Source of the DNA: Liquidambar formosana
Lineage: Eukaryota; Streptophyta; Magnoliopsida; Saxifragales; Altingiaceae
Assembly: GCA_039720395.1 (NCBI GenBank)
Contig: CM077832.1
Coordinates: forward strand, 26,399,763 to 26,463,762
Length of the DNA: 64,000 nt
Direction of reading: 5' to 3'
In this document: positions 25,126-37,080 of the stretch, in pieces
How positions within the stretch are numbered: the first letter of the stretch is position 1
Layout of the letters: every line of letters starts with the position of its first letter
Notes under the pieces: model-generated
The model's database searches: none
What the model was told of the DNA's origin: nothing
Seen by the model: only the letters and a program-made list of their open reading frames with translations
Position numbers and translations under genes: made by a program

Positions 25126-25274
25126 GTAGGTTTTCTTTTGAGTCTTGAGTCAGCAAACAATCTGTCTTTGTTTAAGTATTTCATTTTTTGAAGTCATTTA
25201 GAGTTGTCGTAAGTGTTGTTTTGTTGTTTCAGAGTCTTCAATTAGTAATTGGTACATTCTTTATTTTCTCGCAG
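25126..25274 (+). other. Intron between protease and RT, Tat copy 2
   Basis: Starts GTAGGTTTTC and ends TTTTCTCGCAG, 149 bp, T-rich. Same donor, place and phase as 1183-1351 in copy 1. Confidence 0.72.
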
Positions 25275-26920
25275 AGATTATATCCATTGTCTTCGTGCCT
25301 TTTTGTCTCTTAATGTGTGTGGCATGGAAATAGACCTTAGAGACGCTGATATCCCTCCCAAGCTCATTGAGCAAAGGAATAAAGGGATAGCACAACCAAC
25401 TATAGAAGAACTAGAATCAATTAATCTAGGGACAAATGAATTGCCAAAAATAATTAAAATTGGTACAACACTTTCCCCTTCTGAAAAAGAACAATTGGTT
25501 GAGTTGTTGAGAGAAAACCTTGAAGCATTCACCTAGTCTTATGAAGACATGCCCGGGGTAGACACAGACATAGTGCAGCATCACATTCCGACCAATCCTG
25601 ACATGAAGCCTGTTAAGCAGAAGTTGAGGAGAATGAAGCCTGAGTGGGTGTTGAAGATAAAGGAAGATCAAGCAGATAGAAGCTAAGTTCCTTAAGGTTG
25701 TGGAGTACCCTGAATGACTTGCAAATATAGTACCAGTTCTAAAGAAAGATGGCAGAGTGCATATGTGTGTAGACTTTCGTGATTTGAATAAGGCATGCCC
25801 TAAGGATGACTTTCCACTACCACACATTGACGTGTTAGTCGATACTACCGCAGAGGCATGCTCTTCTTTCTTTTATGGATGGTTTTTCGGGTTATAATCA
25901 GATCAAGATAGCACCAGAAGATATGGAGAAAATGTCCTTCATTACTCAGTGAGGGACCTATTGTTACAAAGTAATGCCATTTGGGTTAAAGAATGCAGGG
26001 GCAACTTATCAGAGAGCTGCTACCACCTTGTTGCATGACATGATACACAAAGAAGTCGAGGTTTACGTCGACGACATGATTGTTAAGTCAAAGGATAGGG
26101 AAGGACATGTAGCTGTGCTTAGAAAGTTCTTCGATCGAATCATAAAGTACAAGCTTCGCCTCAACCCTTAGAATTGTGCTTTCGGAGTCACTACGGGAAA
26201 GCTGCTAGGTTTCATGATAACACAGAAAGGAATTGAAGTGGATCCAAGCAAGATCAAAGCCATTCTGGAGATGCCGCCACCCAAGAATGAGAAGGAAATT
26301 CGAGGTTTCCTAGGAAGATTGCAGTATATATGGCAGTTCGTAGCTCAACTCACTACCATTTGTGAGCCCGTTTTCAAGCTGCTAAAGAAAGGAGAACCAA
26401 AAGAATGTAACGAGGAATGCCAGAATGCTTTTGAAGCCATTAAACGCTACTTAAGCAATCCATTGATACTGGTTCCACCTAGAGAAGGAGAGTCGCTGTT
26501 GCTGTACTTAACCATTACAGAAACTGCTATGGGGGCAATGCTTGCACAATACTTGGAAGAGTCGAGGAAAGAGAATGCCATCTACTATCTGAGTAGGAAA
26601 ATGACAGATTATGAGGTGAACTACAACGCTATGGATAAGACTTGTGTGGCATTGGTGTGGGCTTCTCAAAAACTCCGCCATTACATGCTATCTTTCTAGG
26701 TGTTCCTCGTTATTCGCATGGATCTACTCAGATATCTACTTGAAAAGCCAATGATAACATATCGTACTGTGCAATGGTTGATGTTGTTATCTAAATTCGA
26801 TATCAAGTATGTAGTACAGAGCTCGATAAAAGGGAGAGTCATTTCAGAACACTTAGCAGAGAATCCAATTTCAGAAGGAGATGGCATTAAACAAGGGTTC
26901 CCTGATGAGGACATATTGGA
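25275..26920 (+). pseudogene. Reverse transcriptase and RNase H of Tat copy 2
   Basis: RT blocks: VDFRDLN near 25770, the MPFGLKNAGATYQRA block at 25974 and YVDDM at about 26064. Connection and RNase H follow (GFLGRLQYIWQF; FEAIKRYLSNPLI; a DKTCVALVWASQKLRHY block ending near 26690). Premature stops are TAG 25534, TGA 25950 and TAG 26169, which copy 1 has as TGG, TGG and CAG; another TAG is at 26697. One frame break lies near 25660-25700 and another near 25850. It would make cDNA if whole. Confidence 0.88.
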
Positions 26921-27330
26921 GATAGCAAAGAAACCATGGAAGTCTACTTCGACAGCGTTGCAAATAAAAGGGGCTTCAACATTAGAATCTTGTTGATTTC
27001 TCCTGATGACGCCCACACCCCTCTGGCAATGAAGTTAGGGTTCGAGGCCACAAACAACATCGCCGAATATAAAGCTTGTATTCTAGGGTTGGAAGCAGCT
27101 TTAGAGTTGGGAGTTGAAGAATTAGAAGTATACGGGCACTCAGCCTTGATTATCTGCCAAATCAAAGGGGAATAGAAGACTCTAGAAGAGAAGTTGTTAC
27201 CCTATCACGCTTATCTAGAAGCACTTACCAAAGAATTCGACAAAATAGAGTTCCACTACTTGTCAAGGGTAAAGAACCTGCTTTACTGACGCTCTTGCTA
27301 CACTTGCGTCCATGGTGGAAATTCCAGAAG
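26921..27330 (+). pseudogene. Second, archaeal-type RNase H (aRH) of Tat copy 2
   Basis: KVYFDSVANKRGFNIRI, LISPDDAHTPLAM, FEATNNIAEYKACILGLEA and LEVYGHSALIICQIKGE show the fold that Tat elements carry in addition to their ordinary RNase H. The first catalytic D (YFDS) and the E of AEY are visible; the usual GDS is GHS here, a changed key residue. A TAG at 27173 follows GE and a shift lies near 27285. This domain is the strongest single marker of the Tat clade in the window. Confidence 0.82.
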
Positions 27331-27411
27331 GCGAAAATGTTCGTCCACTCGTGATTGAAAGAAGAAAAGAACCAGTGTACTGCTGCAGTATTCAGGATGG
27401 TCAAGTAACAG

Positions 27412-28669
27412 ATGGGGCGTCCGTGGTTTTATAACATTCAGAGGTTCGTAGAGAAAAGAGAATATCCTGAAGGAGCTTCAAAAGTAGACAGGCATACGTT
27501 GAGGAGATTGGCTACCCACTACATCATGTGTGGAGGAAAGTTATACAGACGATCCTATGATAGCATCCACTTGCTTTGTGTGACGAAGGAAGAAGCTCAA
27601 AGAATAATTGAAGAGATACATGAAGGAACAGGGGCACCTCACATGAATGGTTATATGCTAGCTAAGAAGATTGTTCGTCTCGATTACTATTAGACCACCA
27701 TGGAAAGAGATTGTCATCTGCATGTCAAGAGGTGCCATAATTGTCAAATCTTTGCCAATGTTCAGCACCTTCCATCAATGCCTTTGAATACTATGTCATC
27801 CCCTAGGCCCTTTTCAACTTGGGAAATAGATATCATTGGAAAGATCCATCCTAAGTCAAAGGAAGGTCATGAGTTTATCTTGGTGGCAATAGATTACTTC
27901 ACTAAGCAGGGTAAAGGCGAAGTCCTACAAAACCTTGGGGTCAAAGCAAGTAGCCCATTTCATTAAGACCCACATCATTTGCCGATGTGGGGCTCCACAT
28001 GAGATCATATCAGATAACGGACAACACTTCTGAGGTGAGGTAGAAGAAATCTTGCAGAAATACAGCATTCAGGTTCACAAGTTTTCCCCTTATAGGCCAC
28101 AGACAAATGGAGCAGTTGAAGCAGCTAACAAGAATGTAAAGAACATGCTACAGAAGTCGGCTAAGAAATACAATGACTAGTCAGAAAGGTTGCCACTCAT
28201 CTTATAGGGTTACCGCACTTCAATCAGATCTTCCACAGGTGCTACACCGTACTCATTGGTTTATGGCATGGAAGCAGTTCTCCCAATCGAGTTAGAAATT
28301 CCTTTTCTCAGGGTAATAATGGAAGATCAGTTGTCGGAAGTGGATTGGGTACGAAACAGATATGATGAGCTAGTTCTGCTTGATGAAAGGCGTTTGAATG
28401 CTTTGTACCACGTTTAAAGTTATCAGTGCAGAATAGCTAGAGCTTTCAACAAGCGCGTCAGGGATCGCGGCCTAAAAGATGGAGACATAGTGCTGAAAGA
28501 AATCCATGCGCCTATCTTTGATCCAAGGGGCAAGTTCAGGCCTAATTGGGGTAGTCCCTACATCATAAAGGAAATATTGACAGGAGGAGCAGTTCGATTG
28601 ATGGATTTGGATGGAATAGAGTTCTCTCAACCAACCAATTTAGATCAACTCAAGAGATACCATGTGTAA
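27412..28669 (+). pseudogene. Integrase of Tat copy 2
   Basis: N-terminal HHCC zinc finger EIHEGTGAPHMNGY ... CHLHVKRCHNCQ (27610-27750) with a TAG at 27691 in between. Catalytic core: WEIDIIGKI (first D, 27822), CGAPHEIISDNGQHF (second D, about 27990) and YRPQTNGAVEAANK (E, about 28095). Frame break near 27910; stops near 28032, 28178, 28204 and 28416. C-terminal end NLDQLKRYHV and a TAA at 28667. No chromodomain is seen, consistent with Tat. It would insert the cDNA if whole. Confidence 0.88.
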
Positions 28670-29032
28670 AGCTTGTTAGGTTGAAAACCCGTAAGGGCGG
28701 CCTAGGCAAAAGAAAAGCATGAACTACGAGGGCCTAATTCTCCATCATTCAAAAAAGAAAAAGGAAAAAAAGAAAGAAAAGAAAAAAAAATGTTTATAAC
28801 ATGATGGAGATACGTAGGCAGCCCATAAAGTTACCTTGGGTGTGGTCCAATTGAGAAAAAAGAAAATAAACAAAGGGCATGGCAATGTATAAAGTAATTC
28901 ATAAATCAAAGTTAATTGTTTAAATGGCAATTCATTCGAAACTAGAGAAATTGATAATAGCTTTATTTGTAATAATTGTAAGTCTCAAAGGACTATTATT
29001 ATGCTTAACATGCTTAAGATTCAATAAGGTCG
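28670..29032. other. Spacer after pol
   Basis: Non-coding, with an A/G-rich stretch at about 28748-28792. It separates the sense pol genes from the 3' ends of the antisense genes. Confidence 0.6.
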
Positions 29033-30307
29033 CTAATTCCTTGCTCTCTGAGAAGTCCTTTTTGTTCCAGTGGTCTTGTTCGCTTTGGTGTCGTCCTCCC
29101 TTGACCTCCTTTTACTCCCCAGTGCAGAAATCCCAATCAACTCAGCTACTTGAGCTCTCATTGTTGTTTCTTTGTGGCCAATGTCTTCAGATAACCACTT
29201 CTTGTATTCCTTGCTAAGCTCATAAGGTCCATTAGTGTTTGGAACTAAGGTAGTGGAGTTCCAACTGTTCCATCTATCCTCCATCCATTTAACCAGATAC
29301 TAAGAAATAGGTTGAACGGGGTGAACTTGCCTTCCGAGATTCGAATTTGCCTGAGTGGTACTTGCTTGATGGTTTGGAATTGATTGCACTGCACCAAATT
29401 GCCGAAGGATTCGAGATGGCCAATAAAAAGAAGTCGCTTTCAAACCCATCAACTTGACAAGTGTACAGCCCACAGTTCGCAGGAGCACCTTTTCGTCGCA
29501 CTTCCAATGAGGCACGTGCCAACGGATAGATCGCCAGGAAGTATGGTACAGCATTTTAAGCCATTCGTCAGGAGAAGCATCCGGAGGGAATTCAGGTACA
29601 CGCAGACGGAAGTGCTGAGGCCCATAATTTGCAACACTGGGAGGTGGCAAGAGGTTTAATCTCTCTAGCAACCATATATGAAGAAGGAGGGGGCTGTCCT
29701 CAAAGTTCGCTCCAAACCGATCCTGTACCCTGTCTAGCCCATTGAGAGTTTCCGCTAGAACCATTGGAATTATGTTTCGGGACTTGGAAAGAGGGATAAC
29801 AAGTTCACAAGTTTCAATTGGGACAAACAACGTACCATTGGTAATGAGAAACCTCCCAATTAAACAGAAAGCTAAGGCGTGCTGATGCGGTCGAGACAAA
29901 GGCAGCCCACATGACTTCCTAAGGGGCAAAAAAGATGTTGCTAGCTTGTTTAAATCTACCATGTTATCTTTTATAAAGGCCATAGCATCATGGGTAGAGA
30001 TTTCCAAAAGAGAAGCAAAAGAAGATACATAACCTTGTCGAAGGTATGGAAGGATAAAAAGTCCTGACGGTTGCACTTCGAACAGCGTGCAAAATTCCTC
30101 ATGGGTGGGGTAAATTTCATTGAGATGGAAATGAAAAACATGAAGCTCGGAATCCCAAAAGTATGTAGAAGCATAGAGCATAGTCCAATTTACCTTGACT
30201 TTGGCGAGGGAATAGAGTGCGTCTAAGCTATAACTCTTGAAAACCCTTTTGTTTTCCTTACTCATGTTGCTGAAGCAAAGTGTCAAAAAGCTATCAAAAG
30301 TCTCCAT
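29033..30307 (-). pseudogene. Antisense DUF7745-like gene of Tat copy 2
   Basis: Intronless frame on the minus strand. The frame is open further upstream, but a TATA box on the same strand at 30357-30364 puts the start at the ATG at 30307 (METFDSF), about 335 codons before a TAG at 29300; the same frame continues for about 85 more codons to 29033, so the original product was about 420 residues. The block FWDSELHVFHF...PTHEEFCTL matches the FWDP..VF.F...E..PT.EEF pattern of DUF7745/PMD-like plant proteins. It ends in a basic, RS-rich tail (SKRRSREDD). Function unknown; antisense extra ORFs between pol and 3' LTR are known in Tat elements. Nearly intact, unlike pol. Confidence 0.68.
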
Positions 30308-30356
30308 GATTTGATGTTGAATGAATAATAATGGTTTATGAACATGTGGGGGGGTG

Positions 30357-30364
30357 TTTTTATA
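30357..30364 (-). promoter_or_regulatory. TATA box of the DUF7745-like antisense gene
   Basis: TATAAAAA on the minus strand, 50 bp before the ATG. Upstream at 30451-30540 is a GC-richer cluster with repeated AACCGGT/ACCGGTT and one GGGTCACCC. Confidence 0.6.
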
Positions 30365-32239
30365 GGCCTTTAGGCTCAAATTTGAGTCCTAAAAGGTTTA
30401 GAAGTTGAAAAAGCGTCAAAAAGTCGCAAAAACGCGTAAACAGCGAAACCTGCTCGGGAGACCAGTTGAGGCCAACCGGTGCCAACCGGTTCACCAACCG
30501 GTCCAACCGGTTGGGCCCAATGGGTCACCCAAGCCGGTTCGTTTCATTTCCCGGTTTTGACTATCATCAACCTCCATATGCTCCGGAAGGCCAATTTTGA
30601 CCATTTTGAGCTCAAATTGACTCAAATTGGTGTCAAGAGTCATGAAATTCAAACAACGAGAGATAGATATCATAATTCAAAGGTGGGGAATGCATGAACT
30701 TGGGTTTGAAAGGAAAAACTTGAAAGATAACATAAATGTTCACAAAGGCTTAATACAAGGTTTTCACAAGTTAAGAGTTTCTAGATGCTTAAATTGAGTT
30801 TCCTAAACTTAAAATAAGTTTCTTCAACGCTTCCCTGGTGGTTTCCTTCTCTTGCTTGGCCCTGCTTCTTCTGTTGGTGGAGGAGGTGGTGGAGCCGCGG
30901 TTGGGTTGTACTGAGGGAAGGAATCAATCTGCAAGTTTCCAAGAAAATAAATGATTTGAGTACTACGGTTTGAAAGAAAACCAAAGATTTTCAAAGGTTT
31001 GCGATTTGAGCTATTCTTACTGGGTGTGCGTGTTCGCCCGCTCTATACGCCTCTTGCCTTGATAGGCTTAAGCTCATCCTCATCATGTCCCTTCTCAAGC
31101 TGGCATCGAGATTGATCCATTCTTGTGTATACCCAGTGGGTGTCTGTAAAGAGAAATTGGGTAAGAAATGTCTAATGAATAGTTGGGGATTAAGAGAATC
31201 AATTCAACCTTGAAACTTACAATCTTATATCTAGGATCTATCTGAGGAACCTCATTCATCACAGGAGGTGCTATAGTTGTGGGCACAATATCGCCTCCTT
31301 AGCACAGATCGATGGACCACTTAGGCCGTGGTAAAGGGGGCAGTGTGTCCCTATCCACGCCCTCATCATCACTATCCATATGCACCCCTGACACACCCGA
31401 GGTTGAACCCACCGTGGAATGGTGACTACAGAGCTCGCCGTCCCTGAAAAGAGTTACACATAGTCAGCTAGGAAACACTTGTAAAGCATGTACAGGGTTG
31501 AGTAGGTACTTACCCCTACAGGTGGAACTCCTACGACCCTAGGAGGCATCAGATACCTCCTATAGAAGCTCTCGTAGTTCCCATTTGGAACTATGAAGTC
31601 ACTCGCATCCTTGCCTCTTATAGCTTTGATCAGTTCGTGCCCCTGCAAGGAGTTAGCATGTCTCATGCTCTCAGGTGGTGCCATAGGAACTACAGCTGCA
31701 CTAATGTTGCCTTTTACTTGGCGCCAAACTCTCTCCCCAATGTACCAGTAGCGACCCATAGGACCTTCTAGGAGGATCCGTTTCTTTGTCATATCAACAC
31801 ACTTGTAACATTGCTCTTCAAGGGCATATTTCCACTGTGCCCATGGGTCCTAGTCCACCTAATCCATGAATTGGTGTTAAGGGAAAAAATTGAAAAAAGA
31901 TGGAATTCAAAATATAGAAGTCTTAGGGATTACCTTGTTAGCAGTAATGCAAGCCAGGAATGCCCTAGTATGGGCATAGTCATGTTTATTGTCCACCGAA
32001 TCACACCTGTTGTCGATGTGATAATTGGACATAACGGGCCAAGAGGGATCATTGTCGATGAGGGAAGGACGTTCAAACCCCAAGTACTCGTAGTACCAAA
32101 TCTGTTTTTCAAAAAGAAAATGAATTTCAAAAGAAAATGATGATGTGTACTCATTGCAAATATTTTTTAAGGGAAGCTTGTAGGTTGATTTACTTCCCAG
32201 ATGAAGGACATCCCACAATGGTTTGTGCTCACTCCACGC

Positions 32240-35200
32240 TGTCACACCCCATTTTTGTCACCTTAGCTAGGACATATCATATCATGTAGGATTTTGAGTT
32301 CCTTTTTGAGGCTAGTCTTTTGCATTGAGTTTCTATGGCATTGAATATCATGTGTATGAATTTTGAAGTGATTTGGAGTTCATCTCGATGGTCAATAAGA
32401 ACTTTTGCGACTTAAGGGGCATAATCGTCTTTTAAGCCATATATTTTCCATTTGACCTTGAAATGAATCTCGAGTCATTCCCATGAGTTCATATGAGTAT
32501 ATAGAGTCCATATATAGGTTCAATTTCATGAATTAATGGTTTAAGATCAATTCGGCTCGTAATGGTTTGGGTTGGCTAAAAGACCCTTTCTTGGTTTGCT
32601 CAAATTGACTCATAAGACCCAACCAATTTTCTCTCATTTAACTTCAATTGGGCTTTATTTACGTCCTAAATATGTTTAGAAAGATCGAATTTCGATTGGG
32701 AAAGCATTCGGCTCGACCATGTGTACAAACCCAGCTTAGCGACGGTGAGGCACTATGGTTAACCACCTTTGTAAAACCTAAGCATGCACCCATGGTTAAG
32801 GATTTTTGTCCCAAAATACTTAAAAATGTGTTCCCCTTTGAAACAAGGTCGTTTTGGCTTTTATTTCGTCAAAATCGGACTTAATTTGAGCATTTTAGGA
32901 CTTCTACAATGAGTAGGAGTCAGAACCGGAGTGAAACAAGGAAAGCCCTCAGGTAACCGTCCGAGGCTGGACGGTCAGTCGTCCAAGCCCAGACGGCTAA
33001 TCGTCTGGGGCAAGATGGTCACCCAAGGAATCCTTCCTCAACTCAAACTCTGACTCCTCTCTCCCTCTTTTGACGGTTTCCTCCGCCAAAACAACTTGTT
33101 TGAGCTTAGGAGTGTGTAAGTTTGAGTTGTTTGAGCACCAAGAGAGTCTCTAATAGCCCTAGGATCATTGTTTAATGAATTAATCTTAGCCATTGGTTTA
33201 GGGGGTCAGTTCTCTATATAAAGGACATGATATTCAGCACATAGGAGGAGGTTAATTGGACTTTACACTTAAAGAGAGAGAGAGCTACGAGTTTAGGAGA
33301 GATAGAAGGACATCAAGAGGAGGCTCTTCAACCCCAAGCAAGCAAGGAAACAAGAAGTTTGAAGACAAGGAAGAGTCTACAAGAGGTAAGCATGTCTCTT
33401 TAATGCTGAACATTGAGTTTTCTGCTTCTCCTTCTTCTTCTCCTTCTTCTTCTTCTAGGATAGTTATAGTGCATGAAATAGCTCTTCTTATGGATTGAAT
33501 TCAATGCTTGTGTGATGTTGTATGAATGATTTTAAGATGATTTATGACTTTAAATACTTGATAATCCCTGGTTTACTAAGGATTTGAAAGTATTATCTTT
33601 TCTATCTTCTTGAATCATGCGTAGTTCACATGTTTAGGTTGCTGTGATAGTTATCATGAGTTGATGCTCCTGTTAGTTAATATACATGATATATATGATA
33701 TTCATGATAATTTGAGCATGTCTTAGAGTCGTTTCATAGGTTTTAATGCATGGTTGTGAAATTAGGGTTTCGATAACCCTGAGTTCACACTAAGTTTTAT
33801 ACAACATGCTTAGCTTAGCTTTTTGAGTTGTTTCTCATCATAGTCATTCTATATATGCTGCATATAGTTGAATCATGCTAGGTTTGCATTCATATAGTAT
33901 ATTTTATAAGGTTTTTGGAGACATTATCCTTTTCTAAGGATAATTATCCTTCTTATTGAGTGAGGTTTCGCATGAGAGTTTTCTGTGATGTGTTTAAGCA
34001 TGAAATCACTTCTATTGTGTTCTAGTGTATATATTTTACGTAGGATATGTTGATTGCACCTCCCTATAATGACTTTTTTACGTGAAATTATCTTAGGATA
34101 GTTTCGCTTAAGAAAGATCGCCGTAGGAAGGTCTATTTTCATATTTTACATGAAATATCATCTTTTTGGTTAGAATGTGCTTTGTTATCATGTTTATTGA
34201 TATTATTGGAGTCTCTTATGCTTTTTAGTGTGTCTTTGGTAGGTTTTTATGCATGTTAGTCGAGTCATTGCATGCTAGGATTGAGTTAGAGTCTTTAGTT
34301 ATTCATTATTCTTGTTATTTGCATGATTAATGGATGATTTTAGGCCTTGTCATAGTTCTGTCCAGATTTGCATATTGCTTTCTTTGCATGATTTTGTGCA
34401 CTTATAAGGGTGCAAACAGGTACAATGCTTTGTCCTATTGTAAATAGGGCTGCTATGGTTTGAAATGGCTAATGATTGGAGCTTTTGCGCTCAGGTAAGT
34501 ATGTTTGAAGGTGCCCCTAATTCACCTTTCTTTTTCTTTCTTTTCTCTTCTCCCTCCTAGGGTTATTTCTTAATATGGACATATGGTGTTTATCAAAGGT
34601 TTCCTTTATTGCTAAAATTCTGGTTTTCTATCAAAGTTTTCCTCTTGTGGAAGTTTTCAATTTTGGATTATTCAATACATTTTCAAATAAGGAAACCTAG
34701 GGTTCTTACCATAGGTCTGTATTAGGTTGTAACCCTATTCTTTTCGAACTACGTGGACTTTGATCCATTGTATTTCGCTGCATGGTACTGTAGGCGCTCT
34801 TCGTGAGGCTCAAGTCCGTTCTAGGATCCAAGTATCCTAGGCTTTTCTTTTCTTTTCTTTCTATTTTGTTTTAATTGATTGATTGTGCATGAGATGATTG
34901 GATGGAATATATGATATGCATGCTGCCTTATGATGATATATGTTGATATTTTAGTGAAAAAGATATTAAGTTAGCCCAATTAAATTAAGAGACCAACTCG
35001 GGTGATGTGGGTGCCTATGGGCTTTTGCCCAGAACCTTCCCACGTCGTAACTTAGCCCCCGAATCCAATTTTCTGGTTTCAAAGACTTTGCTTTTCCTTT
35101 AATGGAGTCATGTGGTTTTGAAAATAAAACACTTTTGTGGTTTTCCTCTTTTCCCTAAAAAATGAGGTGGTGACTCCTTTTTGTTTGTTGTCTTTCACCC

Positions 35201-35255
35201 ATCCCATATGCCTTCTTTCTGCCAAATCCTTGTGGGCCGTTTTCTGGGGTTCACA
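32240..35255 (+). mobile_element. Solo LTR of Tat family B inside the PMD exon 2
   Basis: 3016 bp, TGTCACACCCC to GGGTTCACA, flanked by CACGC at 32235-32239 and 35256-35260. Same family as the LTR of copy 1. TATA box TATATAAAGG at 33215-33224, (CTT)n tract at about 33422-33460. The PMD frame joins across the duplicated pentamer, so this is the youngest layer of the nest. Confidence 0.95.
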
Positions 35256-36039
35256 CACGCGATCTGTCAGTCATGGACCTGTACAATATAGCAAGGGCAA
35301 CGCTACCCTAGTTGTAGTCGCCCATCTCCCAAACATCCTCCATGCAAGCAAGATGCCCTAAAGGAGCGACATCGCCGAAGCTAGCAAAGAATATGCTGGA
35401 TAACATGTATAGCATGAAAGCTCGGGCAAGACAAGATGGGTCTGCATCGTCCTCTTCTCTTTGATCACCTAAAATGATTCTTTAGCCAAGTTCTGCGCAC
35501 TCCACCCCTTTGAACGGGTACTATAGTCCCAAGTTGTTCCAAGAGATAATGGGGATCCCCGTGGGACATTCTCGTAATAAAATAACCTCTGCCCACCTAG
35601 GCGAAGTCCCGTGATAACAGTGAAGTCCGTTGGGGTAAGAGTCATTTCCCCAAAACTGAAATGAAAGGTGCTAGTGGTGTCCCACCACAACTCAGTAAGG
35701 GCCAGCAGAGCTTGTCTGTCCCTCTGCTCCTACCCACAAAGCATTCAGAAAGTCCCCAAAACCCACATTAACTATAATCTTCTGGGTTTCGGGTTGCCGT
35801 GTGGCCATTTTGCGCCACCACTCAATAACTCCCCCAAGGGCATGTCTTGTTCTGTCCTCAAAGTTTGGCTACAAAGAATAAAGGAAATCATGGAAATTGT
35901 TATTTTGAGTATTTGGTCTGCTTAATGAATAACTCAAGAATGCTTAAATTCATGGTTTTTCAAGTCTTTCAAAAGTTTACACATGTGAAAAGATAGTTCT
36001 TTGCAAAAAGGAAAGTATTTCAAAAATCAAAGGTTAACA

Positions 36040-37080
36040 TTCAAGAGAATACCCATGAGTTTTCCTTTGGTTGGTTAAAGCACTTGAAAGAAAAATGGGA
36101 ATTTTACCAAATACTTAGTAGGCATTGTCATCACTACAAAAGTTTTTACAAAGAAAAGTATTTCAAAAAAAATCATAGGAAGGAATGCCCTTAAGTTTTC
36201 CTTTGATTTTCCAAAGTATTTGAAAGCAAAAAATGGTTTTATTTGGTAGGCATGGTTATGGCTACAAAGTTTTGATAAAGAAAAGTGCTCCAACAATCAT
36301 GGGTTAACATCCTAAAGGAAAGCCTTTGAGTTTCCCATTGATTTTCTAAAGTATTTGAAAGAAAAAGAAATGATTTTATTCTCTTGAGAATTTTATCAAA
36401 CACTTGATGGGTATAGCTATGCCCACATGATTTTTGTAAAGAAAAATGTTTTAAACTCATGGGTAAACCTCCTAGAGAATACCTTTGATGTTTTGTTTAA
36501 GAACTTTGAGCATTTGAAAAGAAAAGAAATGATTTTATTCTCTTGAGAATTTTATCAAACACTTGATGGGCATAGCTATGCCCACATGATTTTTGTAAAG
36601 AAAAATATTTTAAACTCATGGATAAACCTCCTAGAGAATACCTTTGATGTTTTGTTTAAGAACTTTGAGCATTTGAAAAGAAATGAAATGATTTTATTCT
36701 CTTGAGAATTTTATCAAACACTTGATAGGCATAGTTATGCCCACATGATTTTTGTAAGGGAAAGTGTTTTTAAACTCATGGGTAAACTTCTTGGAGGATA
36801 TCTTTGATAGTTTGTTCAAGAACTTTTGGTATTTAAAAGCAAAAAGAATGATTTTATTCACTTGGGAATTTTACCAAACACTTAGTGGGCATAGTTATGC
36901 CTACAAGGTTTTTTGTAAAGAAAAGAACCTCAAAATTCATGGGTTAGCATTCTAGAGGATGCTCTTGAGTTCACTTTTGATTATCTTGACTATTTGAAAG
37001 CAAAAAGAAAGATTTTATTCTCTTGGGAATTTTATCAAACACTTGGTGGGCATAGTTATGACTATGTTGGAAAATGAGGT
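36040..37080. repeat. 160-bp tandem array in PMD intron 1
   Basis: The anchor GATTTTATTC recurs at 36371, 36531, 36690, 36850 and 37011 (spacing 159-161 bp), with two more diverged units upstream from about 36090. One unit carries the perfect palindrome GGGCATAGCTATGCCC (36568-36583). About six to seven units. Confidence 0.88.

Noticed and set aside
30308..30379. Longer start for the antisense DUF7745-like frame
   Set aside because: The first codon is TTG and the stretch contains the TATA box, so it is promoter rather than coding.
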